A stretch of DNA of 64,000 nucleotides. Source: an uncultured Pelagibacteraceae bacterium (GTDB lineage: Bacteria; Pseudomonadota; Alphaproteobacteria; Pelagibacterales; Pelagibacteraceae). Of this stretch, positions 29,256 through 38,748 are shown one piece after another. The position numbers and the translations under genes are program-made. Under the pieces are notes generated by a model, which had not been told where the DNA came from, did not search any database, and saw only the letters and a program-made list of their open reading frames with translations. Location of the stretch: NCBI GenBank assembly GCA_902618855.1, contig CACNCD010000006.1, positions 1 through 64,000 on the forward strand, in the 5' to 3' direction. Position 1 is the first letter of the stretch; each line of letters opens with the position of its first letter.

Positions 29256-29699
29256 TTAACTCAAATAAAGTGGTTTAATCAAATTTTTTTTAATTTTATG
29301 TTTTTTACACAATTCAGGGATTTTATCGTATTTTATATTGTGAAATTGTGAAATTAAGGAAGAATTTTTAATAATTTGATTTTTTGCAGCCTTTGTAATG
29401 TGTATAAAATCTAGAAAACTGAAACAATATAAATCAATATTTTCTGAGACATGAAAGCCTTTAGCAACCGAAATAGAGCCTCTTACTCCAGCAAAACTTC
29501 CTGGACCCCTATTTACATAAATTCTGTTTAAATTTTTTGTTAACATTTTACTTTTATCTAATAAATCCTGAATTAAGATTACTAGTTTATCAAAATTATT
29601 TTTACTATTTTCATGCTTACTAGTATAAATATTTTTATTATTTTTTATGAGAGTTAGGAAAATTTTACTTGTTGTAGCATCAATTATCAAATCATTCAT
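29256..29699 (-). CDS. tsaB: tRNA threonylcarbamoyladenosine biosynthesis protein TsaB (short form)
   Basis: Partner of TsaD in making t6A37 on ANN-decoding tRNAs. Starts MNDLIIDATTSKIFLTLI and has the family motif NRGPGSFAGVRGSISVAKGF. At 148 residues it is clearly shorter than the usual 200-230, lacking most of the second actin-like lobe. I chose the ATG at 29699, which gives the normal TsaB N-terminus; the frame is open further up. Its first 53 bases overlap the divergent deacetylase gene. The rimI gene that often follows tsaB is absent. Confidence 0.85.
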   Translation of the reverse strand: MNDLIIDATTSKIFLTLIKNNKNIYTSKHENSKNNFDKLVILIQDLLDKSKMLTKNLNRIYVNRGPGSFAGVRGSISVAKGFHVSENIDLYCFSFLDFIHITKAAKNQIIKNSSLISQFHNIKYDKIPELCKKHKIKKNLIKPLYLS

Positions 29700-30705
29700 A
29701 ATTTTATTTTTATTTATAACCAATTCTAAGGCAGATGAAAATAATATCAAATACTATTCTGAGGATTCAGGAATACTATCTTTGATGTATCATAGATTTA
29801 ATGAAAATAAATATCCATCAACAAATATTAAAATGAATATTTTTAAGGAGCATATTGATCTTATTAAAAGTAAAAATTATGAATTCGAAAATCCAAAAAA
29901 TTTTGATTTAAATTTTAAGAAACCAAAAGTAAAGAAAAAAATATTAATAACAATTGATGATGCTTTTGCCTCTTTTTATGAAAATGCCTGGCCTTTTTTA
30001 AAAAAAAATGAAATCCCATTTTTACTATTTGTATCAACCGAGCCGGTAGGTAAAAGAGGGTATATGACCTGGGAACAAATAAAAGAAGTTGAAAAAGAAA
30101 GTTTTGCTTTTATTGGAAATCACTCTCACTCTCACGAATATTTGTTAGATCTTGATTTTGATGATTTTAAAAAAGATATTGATTTATCAATAAAAATTTT
30201 TAATGAAAAGTTAGGATATAATCCTATCTTTTTTTCATATCCGTTTGGAGAATACAGCCTAGATCAAAAAAATTATCTAAAGAAAAAATTTAAATATGGT
30301 TTTGGTCAACACTCTGGAGTAATAGACTTTAATAAAGATTTTTTTGAACTTCCAAGATTTCCTATTAATGAAAAATATGGAGATTTAGAGCGATTTAACT
30401 TTTTGATAGACCTTTTGCCTTTGCAATTTAAAAATATAAGTCCAGAAGATAAATATATTCATAAAAATAATCCTCCGAAACTAGTTATAGATTTTTTTGA
30501 AAACCAGAAAAATCTTAAAAATATAAATTGTTTTTCTGATGAAGGAAATAAGTGGGAAAAATCTGACATTAAATTAGTAAAAAATAAATTAATTGTAACT
30601 TTTAGAGATAAATTTCTTTTTAGGAGAGGAAGAATAAATTGCTCCTTAAATGATACAGATGGTTGGAGATGGTTTGGTTTGCAATTTTCTGTTAATTTAA
30701 ATTAA
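29647..30705 (+). CDS. Exported polysaccharide deacetylase (NodB family)
   Basis: Predicted periplasmic or surface enzyme that removes acetyl groups from a polysaccharide or peptidoglycan. N-terminal signal or anchor segment (about 5-29, ending NSKADEN). NodB features: the catalytic/metal Asp pair in ITIDDAFASF (104-105), metal histidines H159-x3-H163 in NHSHSHEYL, and FFSYPFGEYS. The C-terminal 70 residues lie outside the NodB domain. There is no other usable start, so its 5' end lies inside tsaB on the opposite strand; the 3' end overlaps the Bax-like gene by 9 bases. Substrate unknown. Confidence 0.82.
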   Translation: MRVRKILLVVASIIKSFIILFLFITNSKADENNIKYYSEDSGILSLMYHRFNENKYPSTNIKMNIFKEHIDLIKSKNYEFENPKNFDLNFKKPKVKKKILITIDDAFASFYENAWPFLKKNEIPFLLFVSTEPVGKRGYMTWEQIKEVEKESFAFIGNHSHSHEYLLDLDFDDFKKDIDLSIKIFNEKLGYNPIFFSYPFGEYSLDQKNYLKKKFKYGFGQHSGVIDFNKDFFELPRFPINEKYGDLERFNFLIDLLPLQFKNISPEDKYIHKNNPPKLVIDFFENQKNLKNINCFSDEGNKWEKSDIKLVKNKLIVTFRDKFLFRRGRINCSLNDTDGWRWFGLQFSVNLN

Positions 30706-31830
30706 GCTTTTAAGTTTTTTACTAGATGGTAGTAACTTTGCGTCATCAAATTCTATTAGGTTGTTTTGCTTTATTATCTGTTTTAAAATTTTTACATACT
30801 CTTTTCCAGTTTCTGCGTATTTATGAAGGTAATTTGAAAGAATCAAACTATCCAACTTCATTTTATTGTCTCTCAATTCTGCTCTAGCTAGCCTAAAATC
30901 TTTATAGCTTGAATGGGTATTCAAGTTTCTTTGGTAAGCTCTTACTGAAGATTTTAATATTTTAAATTTCATAACTTTATGTGTTGTATCGTCATCGGCA
31001 CCTGCTGGTTTTATGCCTTCACCAGACCAAGTCCATTGGCCGAATAGTGCATTTCCTTCTAGCGCAAATCTTGATGTTCCCCATCCTGTTTCTTTGGCAG
31101 CTTGTGCAATGGCTAAAGATACTGGTATCTCATCCATTCTTATTTTTAAAGTTGATAAATCTTTGTTAGATACACCATATTGTTTAAATTTTAAATTTAA
31201 CCAATTTTTTTCTGAGGTTGTATTTTTATTTTTATTTAAAATTGCAAATAGTTTTCTTCTATCTAACTTTATTCTATTATTTTCCTCCAAAATAAGAGGT
31301 AATATTATTTTTATAAATAAGTTCTTCTTTCTTTTTGAACTTTCAATCATTTTCATTTCTTCTGGTAGTAATGACAAAGTTATAGGTTTGACTAATTTTG
31401 TTTTTCTAACATCTTTAAGATTATAATCTGTATCCTTAAAGAGTTGCTCTATTGTTGATGCATTTAGTCTTATAGTATCAGTTGGTAAATGATCAAATTT
31501 AAATACATCTTCATATAAGTTTTTTAAATTTAAAACTTCACCTTCATCAGGGTTTACATCTAAAGGTTGTCCTTTTAAAACTTTTTCTAGATTAGTTTTA
31601 GATTTATTTTCTATTTCTACAGAAGTTAACATTGTATTTTTTTGAAATTCAATAATTGATGGAAGAAAGTAGAAAAATAAAATAATAAGAGAACTTGCAA
31701 ATGATGTATAGTACAAGCTTTTAAAATTTTTATTTAAAAATTTTATTTGATTTTTTTTTAAGTTAATTGAAGCTCTTCTATTTAAAACCTTGCTTATAAT
31801 TTCTTTAAAAATAATTTTTTTTTTATTCAT
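30697..31830 (-). CDS. Bax-like membrane-anchored glucosaminidase-domain protein
   Basis: Has one N-terminal TM segment (about 43-60) and a C-terminal glucosaminidase (lysozyme-like) domain: SLAIAQAAKETGWGTSRFALEGNALFGQW with the likely catalytic Glu at residue 247, then AYQRNLNTHSSYKDFRLARAELR. This is the layout of the E. coli Bax protein and suggests cutting of peptidoglycan glycan strands in the periplasm. 377 residues. It lies 2 bases downstream of the nfu gene, and tail-to-tail with the deacetylase, which may act on the same wall material. Confidence 0.82.
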   Translation of the reverse strand: MNKKKIIFKEIISKVLNRRASINLKKNQIKFLNKNFKSLYYTSFASSLIILFFYFLPSIIEFQKNTMLTSVEIENKSKTNLEKVLKGQPLDVNPDEGEVLNLKNLYEDVFKFDHLPTDTIRLNASTIEQLFKDTDYNLKDVRKTKLVKPITLSLLPEEMKMIESSKRKKNLFIKIILPLILEENNRIKLDRRKLFAILNKNKNTTSEKNWLNLKFKQYGVSNKDLSTLKIRMDEIPVSLAIAQAAKETGWGTSRFALEGNALFGQWTWSGEGIKPAGADDDTTHKVMKFKILKSSVRAYQRNLNTHSSYKDFRLARAELRDNKMKLDSLILSNYLHKYAETGKEYVKILKQIIKQNNLIEFDDAKLLPSSKKLKSLI

Positions 31831-31832
31831 TT

Positions 31833-32375
31833 CTAAACTGCCTCAACTACTTTTACCTCTGGAATGTAATGTTTCAACAAGTTTTCTACACCTTGTTTTA
31901 AAGTCATAGTAGAACTAGGACATCCAGAACAGCTTCCTTGCAACTCTACAGTGACTACCCCGTCTTTAAATTCTTTAAATTTGATATCTCCTCCGTCTCT
32001 TGCAACCGCGGGTCTGATCTTTGAATCTAATACTTTAATTATCTGTTTTTCTATTTCTTTAAATTCTTTTTTATCTTTGCTTTCAATATTTTCATCATAA
32101 ATAAAATCTTTTCCCTCAGAGTAAAATTCTCCTATCAAAGATTTAGCTATATGTTTTATATCTTCCCAATCAGTGCTTTGCTCTTTGTTAATTGATAAAA
32201 AATCTTTTCCTAAAAAAACTCCTGTTACACCATTTATTGATAATAAATTTTTAACTAAATCGTTATTAATCTGATTTTTTTTTGTAATTTCAATTTGTCC
32301 ACTATTAGATACTATTTTTCCAGGAATAAATTTTAATGAGTTTGGATTTGGCGTTGTTTCAGTTTGTACAAACAT
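31833..32375 (-). CDS. NifU-type iron-sulfur scaffold/carrier protein (Nfu)
   Basis: Two-domain Nfu: an N-terminal Nfu_N domain (MFVQTETTPNPNSLKFIPG, with GVTGVFLGKDFLSI) and a C-terminal NifU-like domain with the cluster-binding CxxC at C149 and C152 (GSCSGCPSSTMTLKQGVE). Delivers Fe-S clusters to target enzymes; MiaB, Nth and others nearby need such clusters. The ATG at 32375 begins the standard N-terminus; a start at 32402 would overlap trpS by 4 bases. 180 residues. Confidence 0.92.
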   Translation of the reverse strand: MFVQTETTPNPNSLKFIPGKIVSNSGQIEITKKNQINNDLVKNLLSINGVTGVFLGKDFLSINKEQSTDWEDIKHIAKSLIGEFYSEGKDFIYDENIESKDKKEFKEIEKQIIKVLDSKIRPAVARDGGDIKFKEFKDGVVTVELQGSCSGCPSSTMTLKQGVENLLKHYIPEVKVVEAV

Positions 32376-32398
32376 TTTTTTAATATAATAATTTATTT

Positions 32399-33400
32399 TC
32401 AAAATCCCATAATTTTTTTCATTTCTTTAATTTTTTTTGATGCAAATTCATTGGCTTTTTCAGAACCCTCATACAAAATACCATCTAAATGCTTTTGATC
32501 GTTTAACAATTTATTGATTTCTTTTGAGATTGGTTCAATTTTTTCAATCAATAAATTAGTAAGTTTTTCCTTAAAAATAGAAAAATTTTTTCCACTAAAT
32601 TCATTTATAGACTTTTCAATAGTTTGACTTGATAAGCTTGAAAAAATACCTAATAAATTCAATACCTCAGGTCTATTTTTTAATTCTTCATTTTCATTTG
32701 GCATCGGTAATATATCTGTTTTAGCTTTTTTGATTTTATTTATTATTTTATCTTTATCATCCATAAGATTTATTCTACTAAAATCTGATGGGTCTGATTT
32801 GCTCATTTTTTTTGTACCATCCTTAAGGCTCATAATTCTAGAAAAATTTTTTTGAATTAATGGTTCAGGAACTTTAAAAAAATTAGAAATCCCAAAATCA
32901 TTATTAAACCTCTGAGCAATATCTCTACATAATTCGAGATGCTGCTTTTGATCATCTCCAACTGGCACATGAGTAGTGTCATAAAGTAATATGTCAGCAG
33001 CCATTAAAACTGGGTAAGCATAAAGACCAATACTTGCTTTTTCTTTGTCCTTACCTGCTTTTTCCTTAAATTGTGTCATTCTATTTAGCCAACCCATTCT
33101 TGCAATACAGCTTAAAATCCATGCGCCTTCAGAATGAGCTGAAACAGATGATTGATTAAAAATAATACTTTTTTTTGAGTCCAATCCGCTCGCAATAAAG
33201 ACTGCCAAAGTTTCTCTTATACTTTTTCTAAGCTCCTTGGGATCTTGTTTAACTGTTATCGCATGTAGATCAACAATACAGTAAATACAATCAGTATTTT
33301 TTTCATTTTGCAGTTCAACAAAGTTTTTTATAGCACCTAAATAATTACCTAGATGTAAATTACCAGAGGGCTGAACACCAGAAAAAATTTTTTTTGACAT
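32399..33400 (-). CDS. trpS: Tryptophanyl-tRNA synthetase
   Basis: Class I aminoacyl-tRNA synthetase charging tRNA-Trp. HIGH-type motif [16 protein letters not shown] at the N-terminus, the tryptophan-binding region [27 protein letters not shown], and the KMSKS loop as KKMSKSDPS. 333 residues, normal. It starts 4 bases after the murJ stop. Confidence 0.97.
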   Translation of the reverse strand: MSKKIFSGVQPSGNLHLGNYLGAIKNFVELQNEKNTDCIYCIVDLHAITVKQDPKELRKSIRETLAVFIASGLDSKKSIIFNQSSVSAHSEGAWILSCIARMGWLNRMTQFKEKAGKDKEKASIGLYAYPVLMAADILLYDTTHVPVGDDQKQHLELCRDIAQRFNNDFGISNFFKVPEPLIQKNFSRIMSLKDGTKKMSKSDPSDFSRINLMDDKDKIINKIKKAKTDILPMPNENEELKNRPEVLNLLGIFSSLSSQTIEKSINEFSGKNFSIFKEKLTNLLIEKIEPISKEINKLLNDQKHLDGILYEGSEKANEFASKKIKEMKKIMGF

Positions 33401-33404
33401 CAGC

Positions 33405-34934
33405 TTAATACTTTAAATTAATATCACTAATTTTGAAAGCCTTGATAAAATAAGCAATTAATAAATAAGAAATAAGTCCAGCTATCACAATTCCTACAAG
33501 GAATATTGATTTAAGACTTTCATTGTAGGAAAGATTCGTTTTAAAATAAAAGAGTAAATAATAAACTATAATACTCATAATAACTGATGAAAATAATATT
33601 TTTAAAAAATTAGAAATAAAGACTAAATTAAAGGTAAAAAAATTATCTTTTTTTAAAAAAATAAAAAGCAATATACAATTTAACCACGACGAAATACTTG
33701 TTGCTATAGGTATAATTATAAATCCGAGCTTATTGAAAAAAATAACACTTATTAAAATATTTAAAAAAACTGAAACTAATGAAATATAAAATGGTAATTT
33801 AGTATTTTGTCTTGCAAAATAAAAGCTTGAAAAAACTTTTATTAATGAAAAGGCTGGAAGGCCAAATGCAAAACAAAAAAGTGCTTTTGATGAATTTTTA
33901 ACCGATGACTCATCAAATGTCCCATAGCCAAATAGAGCGGATATAATTTCTTCTGAAGCAATCAACAAAGCAATAGATGCTGGTAGACTTAAAAATAAAC
34001 TAAATTCTAGAGCCTTATTTTGTAACAATGTTATTTTTTCATTATCATTAACATTAACATGCCTAGAAAGTTGAGGAAGAATTACCGTACCTATCGCGAT
34101 CCCAGCAATAGCAAGATTAATTTGGTATATCCTATCTGCGTAATATAAATAAGAAACAGCTCCAGCTTGAAAAGAAGCTATAATTGTTCCAACTAAAATA
34201 TTTATTTGGGTTACACCAGATGAAAAAATACTCGGTAGTAATTTAGAAAAAAAACTTTTAATTTTTCCGTCAATTGAAAATTTGAAATTTATTTTTGGTA
34301 CATAAAAATTTTTAACATAAATGTATAAGTAAATAAATTGAGCAATGCCGGCTAAAGTTACAGCGTATGATAAATAGTAAACAAGTTTATCGCCTAGAAA
34401 ATTTCCATAAAATAATACAGATATTAAAAAAAAATTAAGAATTATCGGAGCTGCAGCAGCAGCTGCAAATCTATTATGTGAGTTCATTATTGCTGAAAAA
34501 AATGATGCCAAACATATAAAAAATAAGAATGGAAAAGTAAACCTAGTTAAATCTACCGCTAAATTCATTTTTTCTTGGCTTCCACTAAATCCTGGTGCAA
34601 TTAGAAAAACAAAATATGGCATGAAAATTTCAATAATTAAAACAAGAAAAAATAAACCTAAAATAAGTAAGCTAAAAACATTTGTTGTAAATTTTTCAGC
34701 AAAATCTTTTCCATTTGATAACTCTGATGTGTAACTTGGTACAAATGCTGCGTTAAAAGTTCCTTCTGAAAATAATCTTCGAAATGTATTTGGAATTCTA
34801 AAAGCAACAAAAAATGCATCAGCCAAAGGACCAGCACCAAGAAATATCGCTATCAAAATATCTCTTAAATATCCAAGTATTCTACTAACTATAGTAAAAA
34901 AACTAAATGTGCCTGTTGACTTAATAAGGTTCAT
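33405..34934 (-). CDS. murJ: Lipid II flippase MurJ
   Basis: Polytopic inner-membrane protein that flips lipid II for peptidoglycan synthesis. Typical N-terminus [22 protein letters not shown], followed by [24 protein letters not shown], the MurJ signature. About 14 hydrophobic segments can be counted. 509 residues. It is the first gene of the long minus-strand series and is divergent from maeB across 50 bases, which hold weak promoter-like hexamers only. Confidence 0.96.
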   Translation of the reverse strand: MNLIKSTGTFSFFTIVSRILGYLRDILIAIFLGAGPLADAFFVAFRIPNTFRRLFSEGTFNAAFVPSYTSELSNGKDFAEKFTTNVFSLLILGLFFLVLIIEIFMPYFVFLIAPGFSGSQEKMNLAVDLTRFTFPFLFFICLASFFSAIMNSHNRFAAAAAAPIILNFFLISVLFYGNFLGDKLVYYLSYAVTLAGIAQFIYLYIYVKNFYVPKINFKFSIDGKIKSFFSKLLPSIFSSGVTQINILVGTIIASFQAGAVSYLYYADRIYQINLAIAGIAIGTVILPQLSRHVNVNDNEKITLLQNKALEFSLFLSLPASIALLIASEEIISALFGYGTFDESSVKNSSKALFCFAFGLPAFSLIKVFSSFYFARQNTKLPFYISLVSVFLNILISVIFFNKLGFIIIPIATSISSWLNCILLFIFLKKDNFFTFNLVFISNFLKILFSSVIMSIIVYYLLFYFKTNLSYNESLKSIFLVGIVIAGLISYLLIAYFIKAFKISDINLKY

Positions 34935-34984
34935 AAATCATATTAGTCTTAAAATTGCTCTATTTGTATATCTAATTATTGTAA

Positions 34985-37273
34985 ATGAAAAAAACAAAAA
35001 TTGACCATTACACAGATAAAGAAGCTTTAGACTTTCATAATAGCAATAAATCAGGCAAGATTGAGATTGTTTCCTCTAAACCTATGACAACAAAGAGGGA
35101 CTTGGCTTTAGCGTACTCTCCAGGTGTTGCTGCTCCAGTAAGGGAAATTTCGAAAAATCCTGATGCAGCTTATGACTATACAACTAAAGGAAATTTGGTA
35201 GCAGTAATAAGTAATGGTTCTGCTGTACTTGGAATGGGAAATTTAGGTGCACTAGCCTCGAAACCTGTTATGGAGGGAAAAGCTGTATTATTTAAAAGAT
35301 TTGCTGATATTAACTCAATCGATATTGAAATCGACTCGTCTAATACAGACGATATAATTAAAAGCATCAAAAGTATTGCAAATAGTTTTGGTGGAATCAA
35401 CCTAGAGGATATTGCTGCACCAGATTGTTTCATAATTGAGAAAAAGTTAAAAGAAATTTTGGATATACCAGTATTTCACGACGATCAACATGGAACAGCG
35501 ATAATAACAACAGCAGCATTGATTAATGCTCTCGATATATCAAAAAAAACTATAAAAAAAATTAAAGTAGTCGTAAATGGGGCTGGAGCATCTGCTATAG
35601 CATGTACAAATCTTTTAAAAAAAACAGGTATACCTAACAAAAATATAACAATGCTTGATAGTAAAGGTGTACTGTACAAAGGTAGAGATAATTTAAATCA
35701 ATGGAAATCTGAACATGCGATTGAAACAAAAGATAGAACCCTAGATGATGCAATAAAAAATGCCGATGTTTTTTTAGGATTATCCTCAAAAAGTATTTTG
35801 TCAAAAAAAATGGTAAAAAAGATGGCAAAAAATCCAATTATATTTGCTTGTGCAAATCCAGATCCTGAAATTACACCTGAGGAAGTTGAAGAGGTTCGTA
35901 ATGATGCAATAGTGGCAACTGGAAGATCAGATTATCCAAATCAAGTAAATAATTTAATTGGATTTCCATATATTTTTAGAGGAGCTTTAGATGTAAGAGC
36001 TAAAACAATTAATGAAGATATGAAAATAGCAGCAGCTAAAGCTATTGCAGAACTTGCAAGAGAAGATGTGCCAGATGAAGTGGTGGCTGCGATGGGAGGC
36101 GAACGACCGAAGTATGGAAGAGAATATATTATTCCATCAACTTTTGATCCAAGATTAATTTGTGAAATACCTACAGCAGTTGCAAAAGCTGCTATTAAAA
36201 GTGGTGTTGCAAGAAAGAAAATAAATGATTTTGAGATTTATAAAGAACAACTAAAACAAAGGCTCGATCCATCAGTAACAATCATGCAGGGTATAAATAA
36301 TCAAATTAAAAAAAATCAAAAAAAAATTGTTTTTGCAGATGGTGAAGATGAAAATACTTTAAAAGCTGCAATAGCTTTTAAAAATAGTAAGTTTGGTATA
36401 CCTATACTTGTTGGTAAAAAAGAAAAAATAAAAGAACAACTTAAAAATATTGGATATAGCGAAAATTTAGATATCGAAATAGTTAATTCAACTGACAAAC
36501 AAAAAAGAGAAAAATACGCAAATTATTTATTTAAAAAACTGCAACGAAAAGAAGGTTTACTAGAACGAGACTGCGATAGAATGATAAGGAACGATAGAGT
36601 TATTTGGACTTCCTGTATGGTTTCATGTGGTGACGCCGATGGAGCGGTAACAGGAAATACACGAAAATATGCTACTTCATTAGAAAAGATCAACAAAGTA
36701 ATTGATGCAAGGCCAGGTGAAATAATGTTTGGTTTAAATATGATTGTAAATAGAGGAAAAACAGTATTTGTTGGAGATACAAGTGTTAATGAATATCCTA
36801 CCTCCGTTCAGCTTGCAGAAATAGCTATTTCTTCTGCAAGAGTTGTAAGATTGTTCGGATTTGACCCTAAAGTTGCATTTGTTTCTCATTCTACATTTGG
36901 ACAACCCGCAACAAGTAGAACAAAACATATAAGAGATGCAGTGGAAATTTTACAAGAGAGAAAAGTTGATTTTCAATTTGATGGGGATATGCAGCCCGAT
37001 GTGGCTTTGAATGAAGAATATAAAGAACTTTATTCTTTTTCAGGAATTGTAGGAAATGCAAATATATTAATTATGCCTGGACAACACAGTGCAGCAATAT
37101 CTTACAAAATGATGAAAGAATTAGGAGGTGCTAAAGTTATAGGGCCACTTTTAATTGGATTAGGACAACCAATAGAAATTGCACCATTAAGATCCTCTAC
37201 ATCAGATATACTAAATTTAGCATCGGTCGCCGCGTATTCTGCTGGGGTTATTAATTATGGGAAAAAAAATTAA
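34985..37273 (+). CDS. maeB: NADP-dependent malic enzyme with phosphotransacetylase-like domain
   Basis: Converts malate to pyruvate, CO2 and NADPH. The malic-enzyme part (about 1-425) shows AYSPGVAAPVREI, DIAAPDCFIIE, HDDQHGTA and the nucleotide loop VVNGAGASAIAC. The C-terminal part (about 440-762) is homologous to phosphate acetyltransferase but in MaeB usually acts as a regulatory domain (acetyl-CoA sensing). 762 residues, full length. Standalone plus-strand gene, tail overlapping the DolP-like gene by 4 bases. Confidence 0.97.
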   Translation: MKKTKIDHYTDKEALDFHNSNKSGKIEIVSSKPMTTKRDLALAYSPGVAAPVREISKNPDAAYDYTTKGNLVAVISNGSAVLGMGNLGALASKPVMEGKAVLFKRFADINSIDIEIDSSNTDDIIKSIKSIANSFGGINLEDIAAPDCFIIEKKLKEILDIPVFHDDQHGTAIITTAALINALDISKKTIKKIKVVVNGAGASAIACTNLLKKTGIPNKNITMLDSKGVLYKGRDNLNQWKSEHAIETKDRTLDDAIKNADVFLGLSSKSILSKKMVKKMAKNPIIFACANPDPEITPEEVEEVRNDAIVATGRSDYPNQVNNLIGFPYIFRGALDVRAKTINEDMKIAAAKAIAELAREDVPDEVVAAMGGERPKYGREYIIPSTFDPRLICEIPTAVAKAAIKSGVARKKINDFEIYKEQLKQRLDPSVTIMQGINNQIKKNQKKIVFADGEDENTLKAAIAFKNSKFGIPILVGKKEKIKEQLKNIGYSENLDIEIVNSTDKQKREKYANYLFKKLQRKEGLLERDCDRMIRNDRVIWTSCMVSCGDADGAVTGNTRKYATSLEKINKVIDARPGEIMFGLNMIVNRGKTVFVGDTSVNEYPTSVQLAEIAISSARVVRLFGFDPKVAFVSHSTFGQPATSRTKHIRDAVEILQERKVDFQFDGDMQPDVALNEEYKELYSFSGIVGNANILIMPGQHSAAISYKMMKELGGAKVIGPLLIGLGQPIEIAPLRSSTSDILNLASVAAYSAGVINYGKKN

Positions 37274-37863
37274 TCCTTCTGAATTCTTAAATCTTCTACT
37301 AAAAAAATACTAGCTATAACTTTTTCAACGTCTAATATGCTTTTTGCTTCATCTATAACTTCTTGCCTTTCCTCATCATTTAATGCGATCCCATAAATAA
37401 AGATTTTTTTTTTGTATGTATCAATATTATAATTTGTTGCTTTTATACTTTTACTTAAAATCATAGCAGTTCTTAGTTGTGAAGTTATTAATAAATCTTT
37501 AGCTGATTGTTTAAAATTAAATTCATCTTTGATCTTAATATCATTTCTTACAGATCTTACTCCTTCAGTTTCCCATGCAATTTTAGTGATTTGAAGTTTT
37601 TCCTCAGGATCGTTAACTTTCCCTGTTAAAAAAATTCTCCCATCTAAAACTTTGGTATTTATTGATAAAATATAATTCTTGTTCATCATGATCAATCTAG
37701 CAGCTACATTTTTTTGCATTATAGAGTCGTCTATTTGTGTGCCTAAAGATCTTGGATCCAAAGCAACACTGACACCTGTACCAAAAACTCCTCTAGAGCC
37801 AGTGCCTGCGCATGAGGTTAAAATTAAAAACATAAGAAATATTAATATTAAATTATTTTTCAT
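37270..37863 (-). CDS. dolP: Lipoprotein with two BON domains (DolP/YraP-like)
   Basis: Signal peptide with lipobox LTSC (Cys at about residue 18), then two BON domains (about 45-115 and 120-190; SINTKVLDGRIFLTGKVNDPEEK and KKIFIYGIALNDEERQE). In E. coli DolP (YraP) is an outer-membrane lipoprotein in the rsmI-lpoA-yraN-diaA-dolP region that supports envelope integrity; here the gene is next to rsmI and an LpoA-like gene, matching that neighbourhood. 197 residues against 191 in E. coli. It overlaps rsmI by 11 bases. Confidence 0.82.
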   Translation of the reverse strand: MKNNLILIFLMFLILTSCAGTGSRGVFGTGVSVALDPRSLGTQIDDSIMQKNVAARLIMMNKNYILSINTKVLDGRIFLTGKVNDPEEKLQITKIAWETEGVRSVRNDIKIKDEFNFKQSAKDLLITSQLRTAMILSKSIKATNYNIDTYKKKIFIYGIALNDEERQEVIDEAKSILDVEKVIASIFLVEDLRIQKD

Positions 37864-38716
37864 TCTTTAATTTTAAACAGTAATTATAAATTTCTTTTTT
37901 TGAAATATTGGTATTTAAGCTGAAAGATTTTGTAATATCTTTAATTGTCGAATTTTTTATCATTTTTTTAATATATTTTTTATCTGATTCGCTTAATTTA
38001 TTCGAAATGTTTTTATTATTATATTTTTCTGAAATAACAATTGTTAGCTCTCCTTTTAGTTCCTTTTCAAATGGTTTTAGTTCCTCAATTTTACATCTAA
38101 TAAATTCTTCATAAATCTTGGAAATTTCTCTAGCAATAAGAATTTCTCTATCATCTAGAAAATTTTTTAAAGTTTCAATTATTTTATTAAACTTTTTTGA
38201 TGATATAAAAAATACAATTGAGCAACCTAGCTTAGAAATTGTTTCAAGTTGATTAAGAATTTCTTTCCTTTTTTCTGGAAAAAAACCAAAAAAATAATAT
38301 TTATCAGAAAAACCACTTATCGATACTGCAGACGTAACTGCGGAGGGGCCTGGTATTGGATATATTTCTAAATTATTTTTAATACACTCTTTTATTAAAA
38401 TTCTTCCTGGATCAGAGATGGCGGGGGTTCCAGCATCTGAAATTAATGAAACTTTTTTGTTTAGTTTCAAAATTTCAATTATTTTTTTTAAATTTTTTGT
38501 TTCATTAAACTTATGATTTGGAATCAAATTTGATCTAATTTTATACTTATTTAGCAATTTTTTTGAAATCCTGGTATCCTCACAAAGAATATAGTCAGAA
38601 TTTTTAAGTACTTCTATTGCTCTAAAAGTAATATCTGTTAGATTTCCGATAGGCGTTGAAACTAAGTATAAACCGCTTTTTAAATTTTTTAGGTTTATCT
38701 CTTTTTGAGGAATCAT
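37853..38716 (-). CDS. rsmI: 16S rRNA (cytidine-1402-2'-O)-methyltransferase
   Basis: SAM-dependent methyltransferase for C1402 in the decoding centre. Tetrapyrrole-methylase fold with GLYLVSTPIGNLTDITFRAIEVLK, CEDTRISKKLLNKY, and the glycine-rich LISDAGTPAISDPG and PIPGPSAVTSAVSISG. 287 residues. Divergent from the LpoA-like gene with a 32-base gap. The yraN (UPF0102) gene that often accompanies it is not present here. Confidence 0.96.
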   Translation of the reverse strand: MIPQKEINLKNLKSGLYLVSTPIGNLTDITFRAIEVLKNSDYILCEDTRISKKLLNKYKIRSNLIPNHKFNETKNLKKIIEILKLNKKVSLISDAGTPAISDPGRILIKECIKNNLEIYPIPGPSAVTSAVSISGFSDKYYFFGFFPEKRKEILNQLETISKLGCSIVFFISSKKFNKIIETLKNFLDDREILIAREISKIYEEFIRCKIEELKPFEKELKGELTIVISEKYNNKNISNKLSESDKKYIKKMIKNSTIKDITKSFSLNTNISKKEIYNYCLKLKNEK

Positions 38717-38748
38717 TAAAAATTAAACAATATAATAAAAATATTAAA

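Noticed and set aside
31013-31426. 137-codon frame antisense to the Bax-like gene
   Set aside because: The minus-strand gene has a clear glucosaminidase domain; the antisense product has no domain and is explained by AT-rich codon bias.
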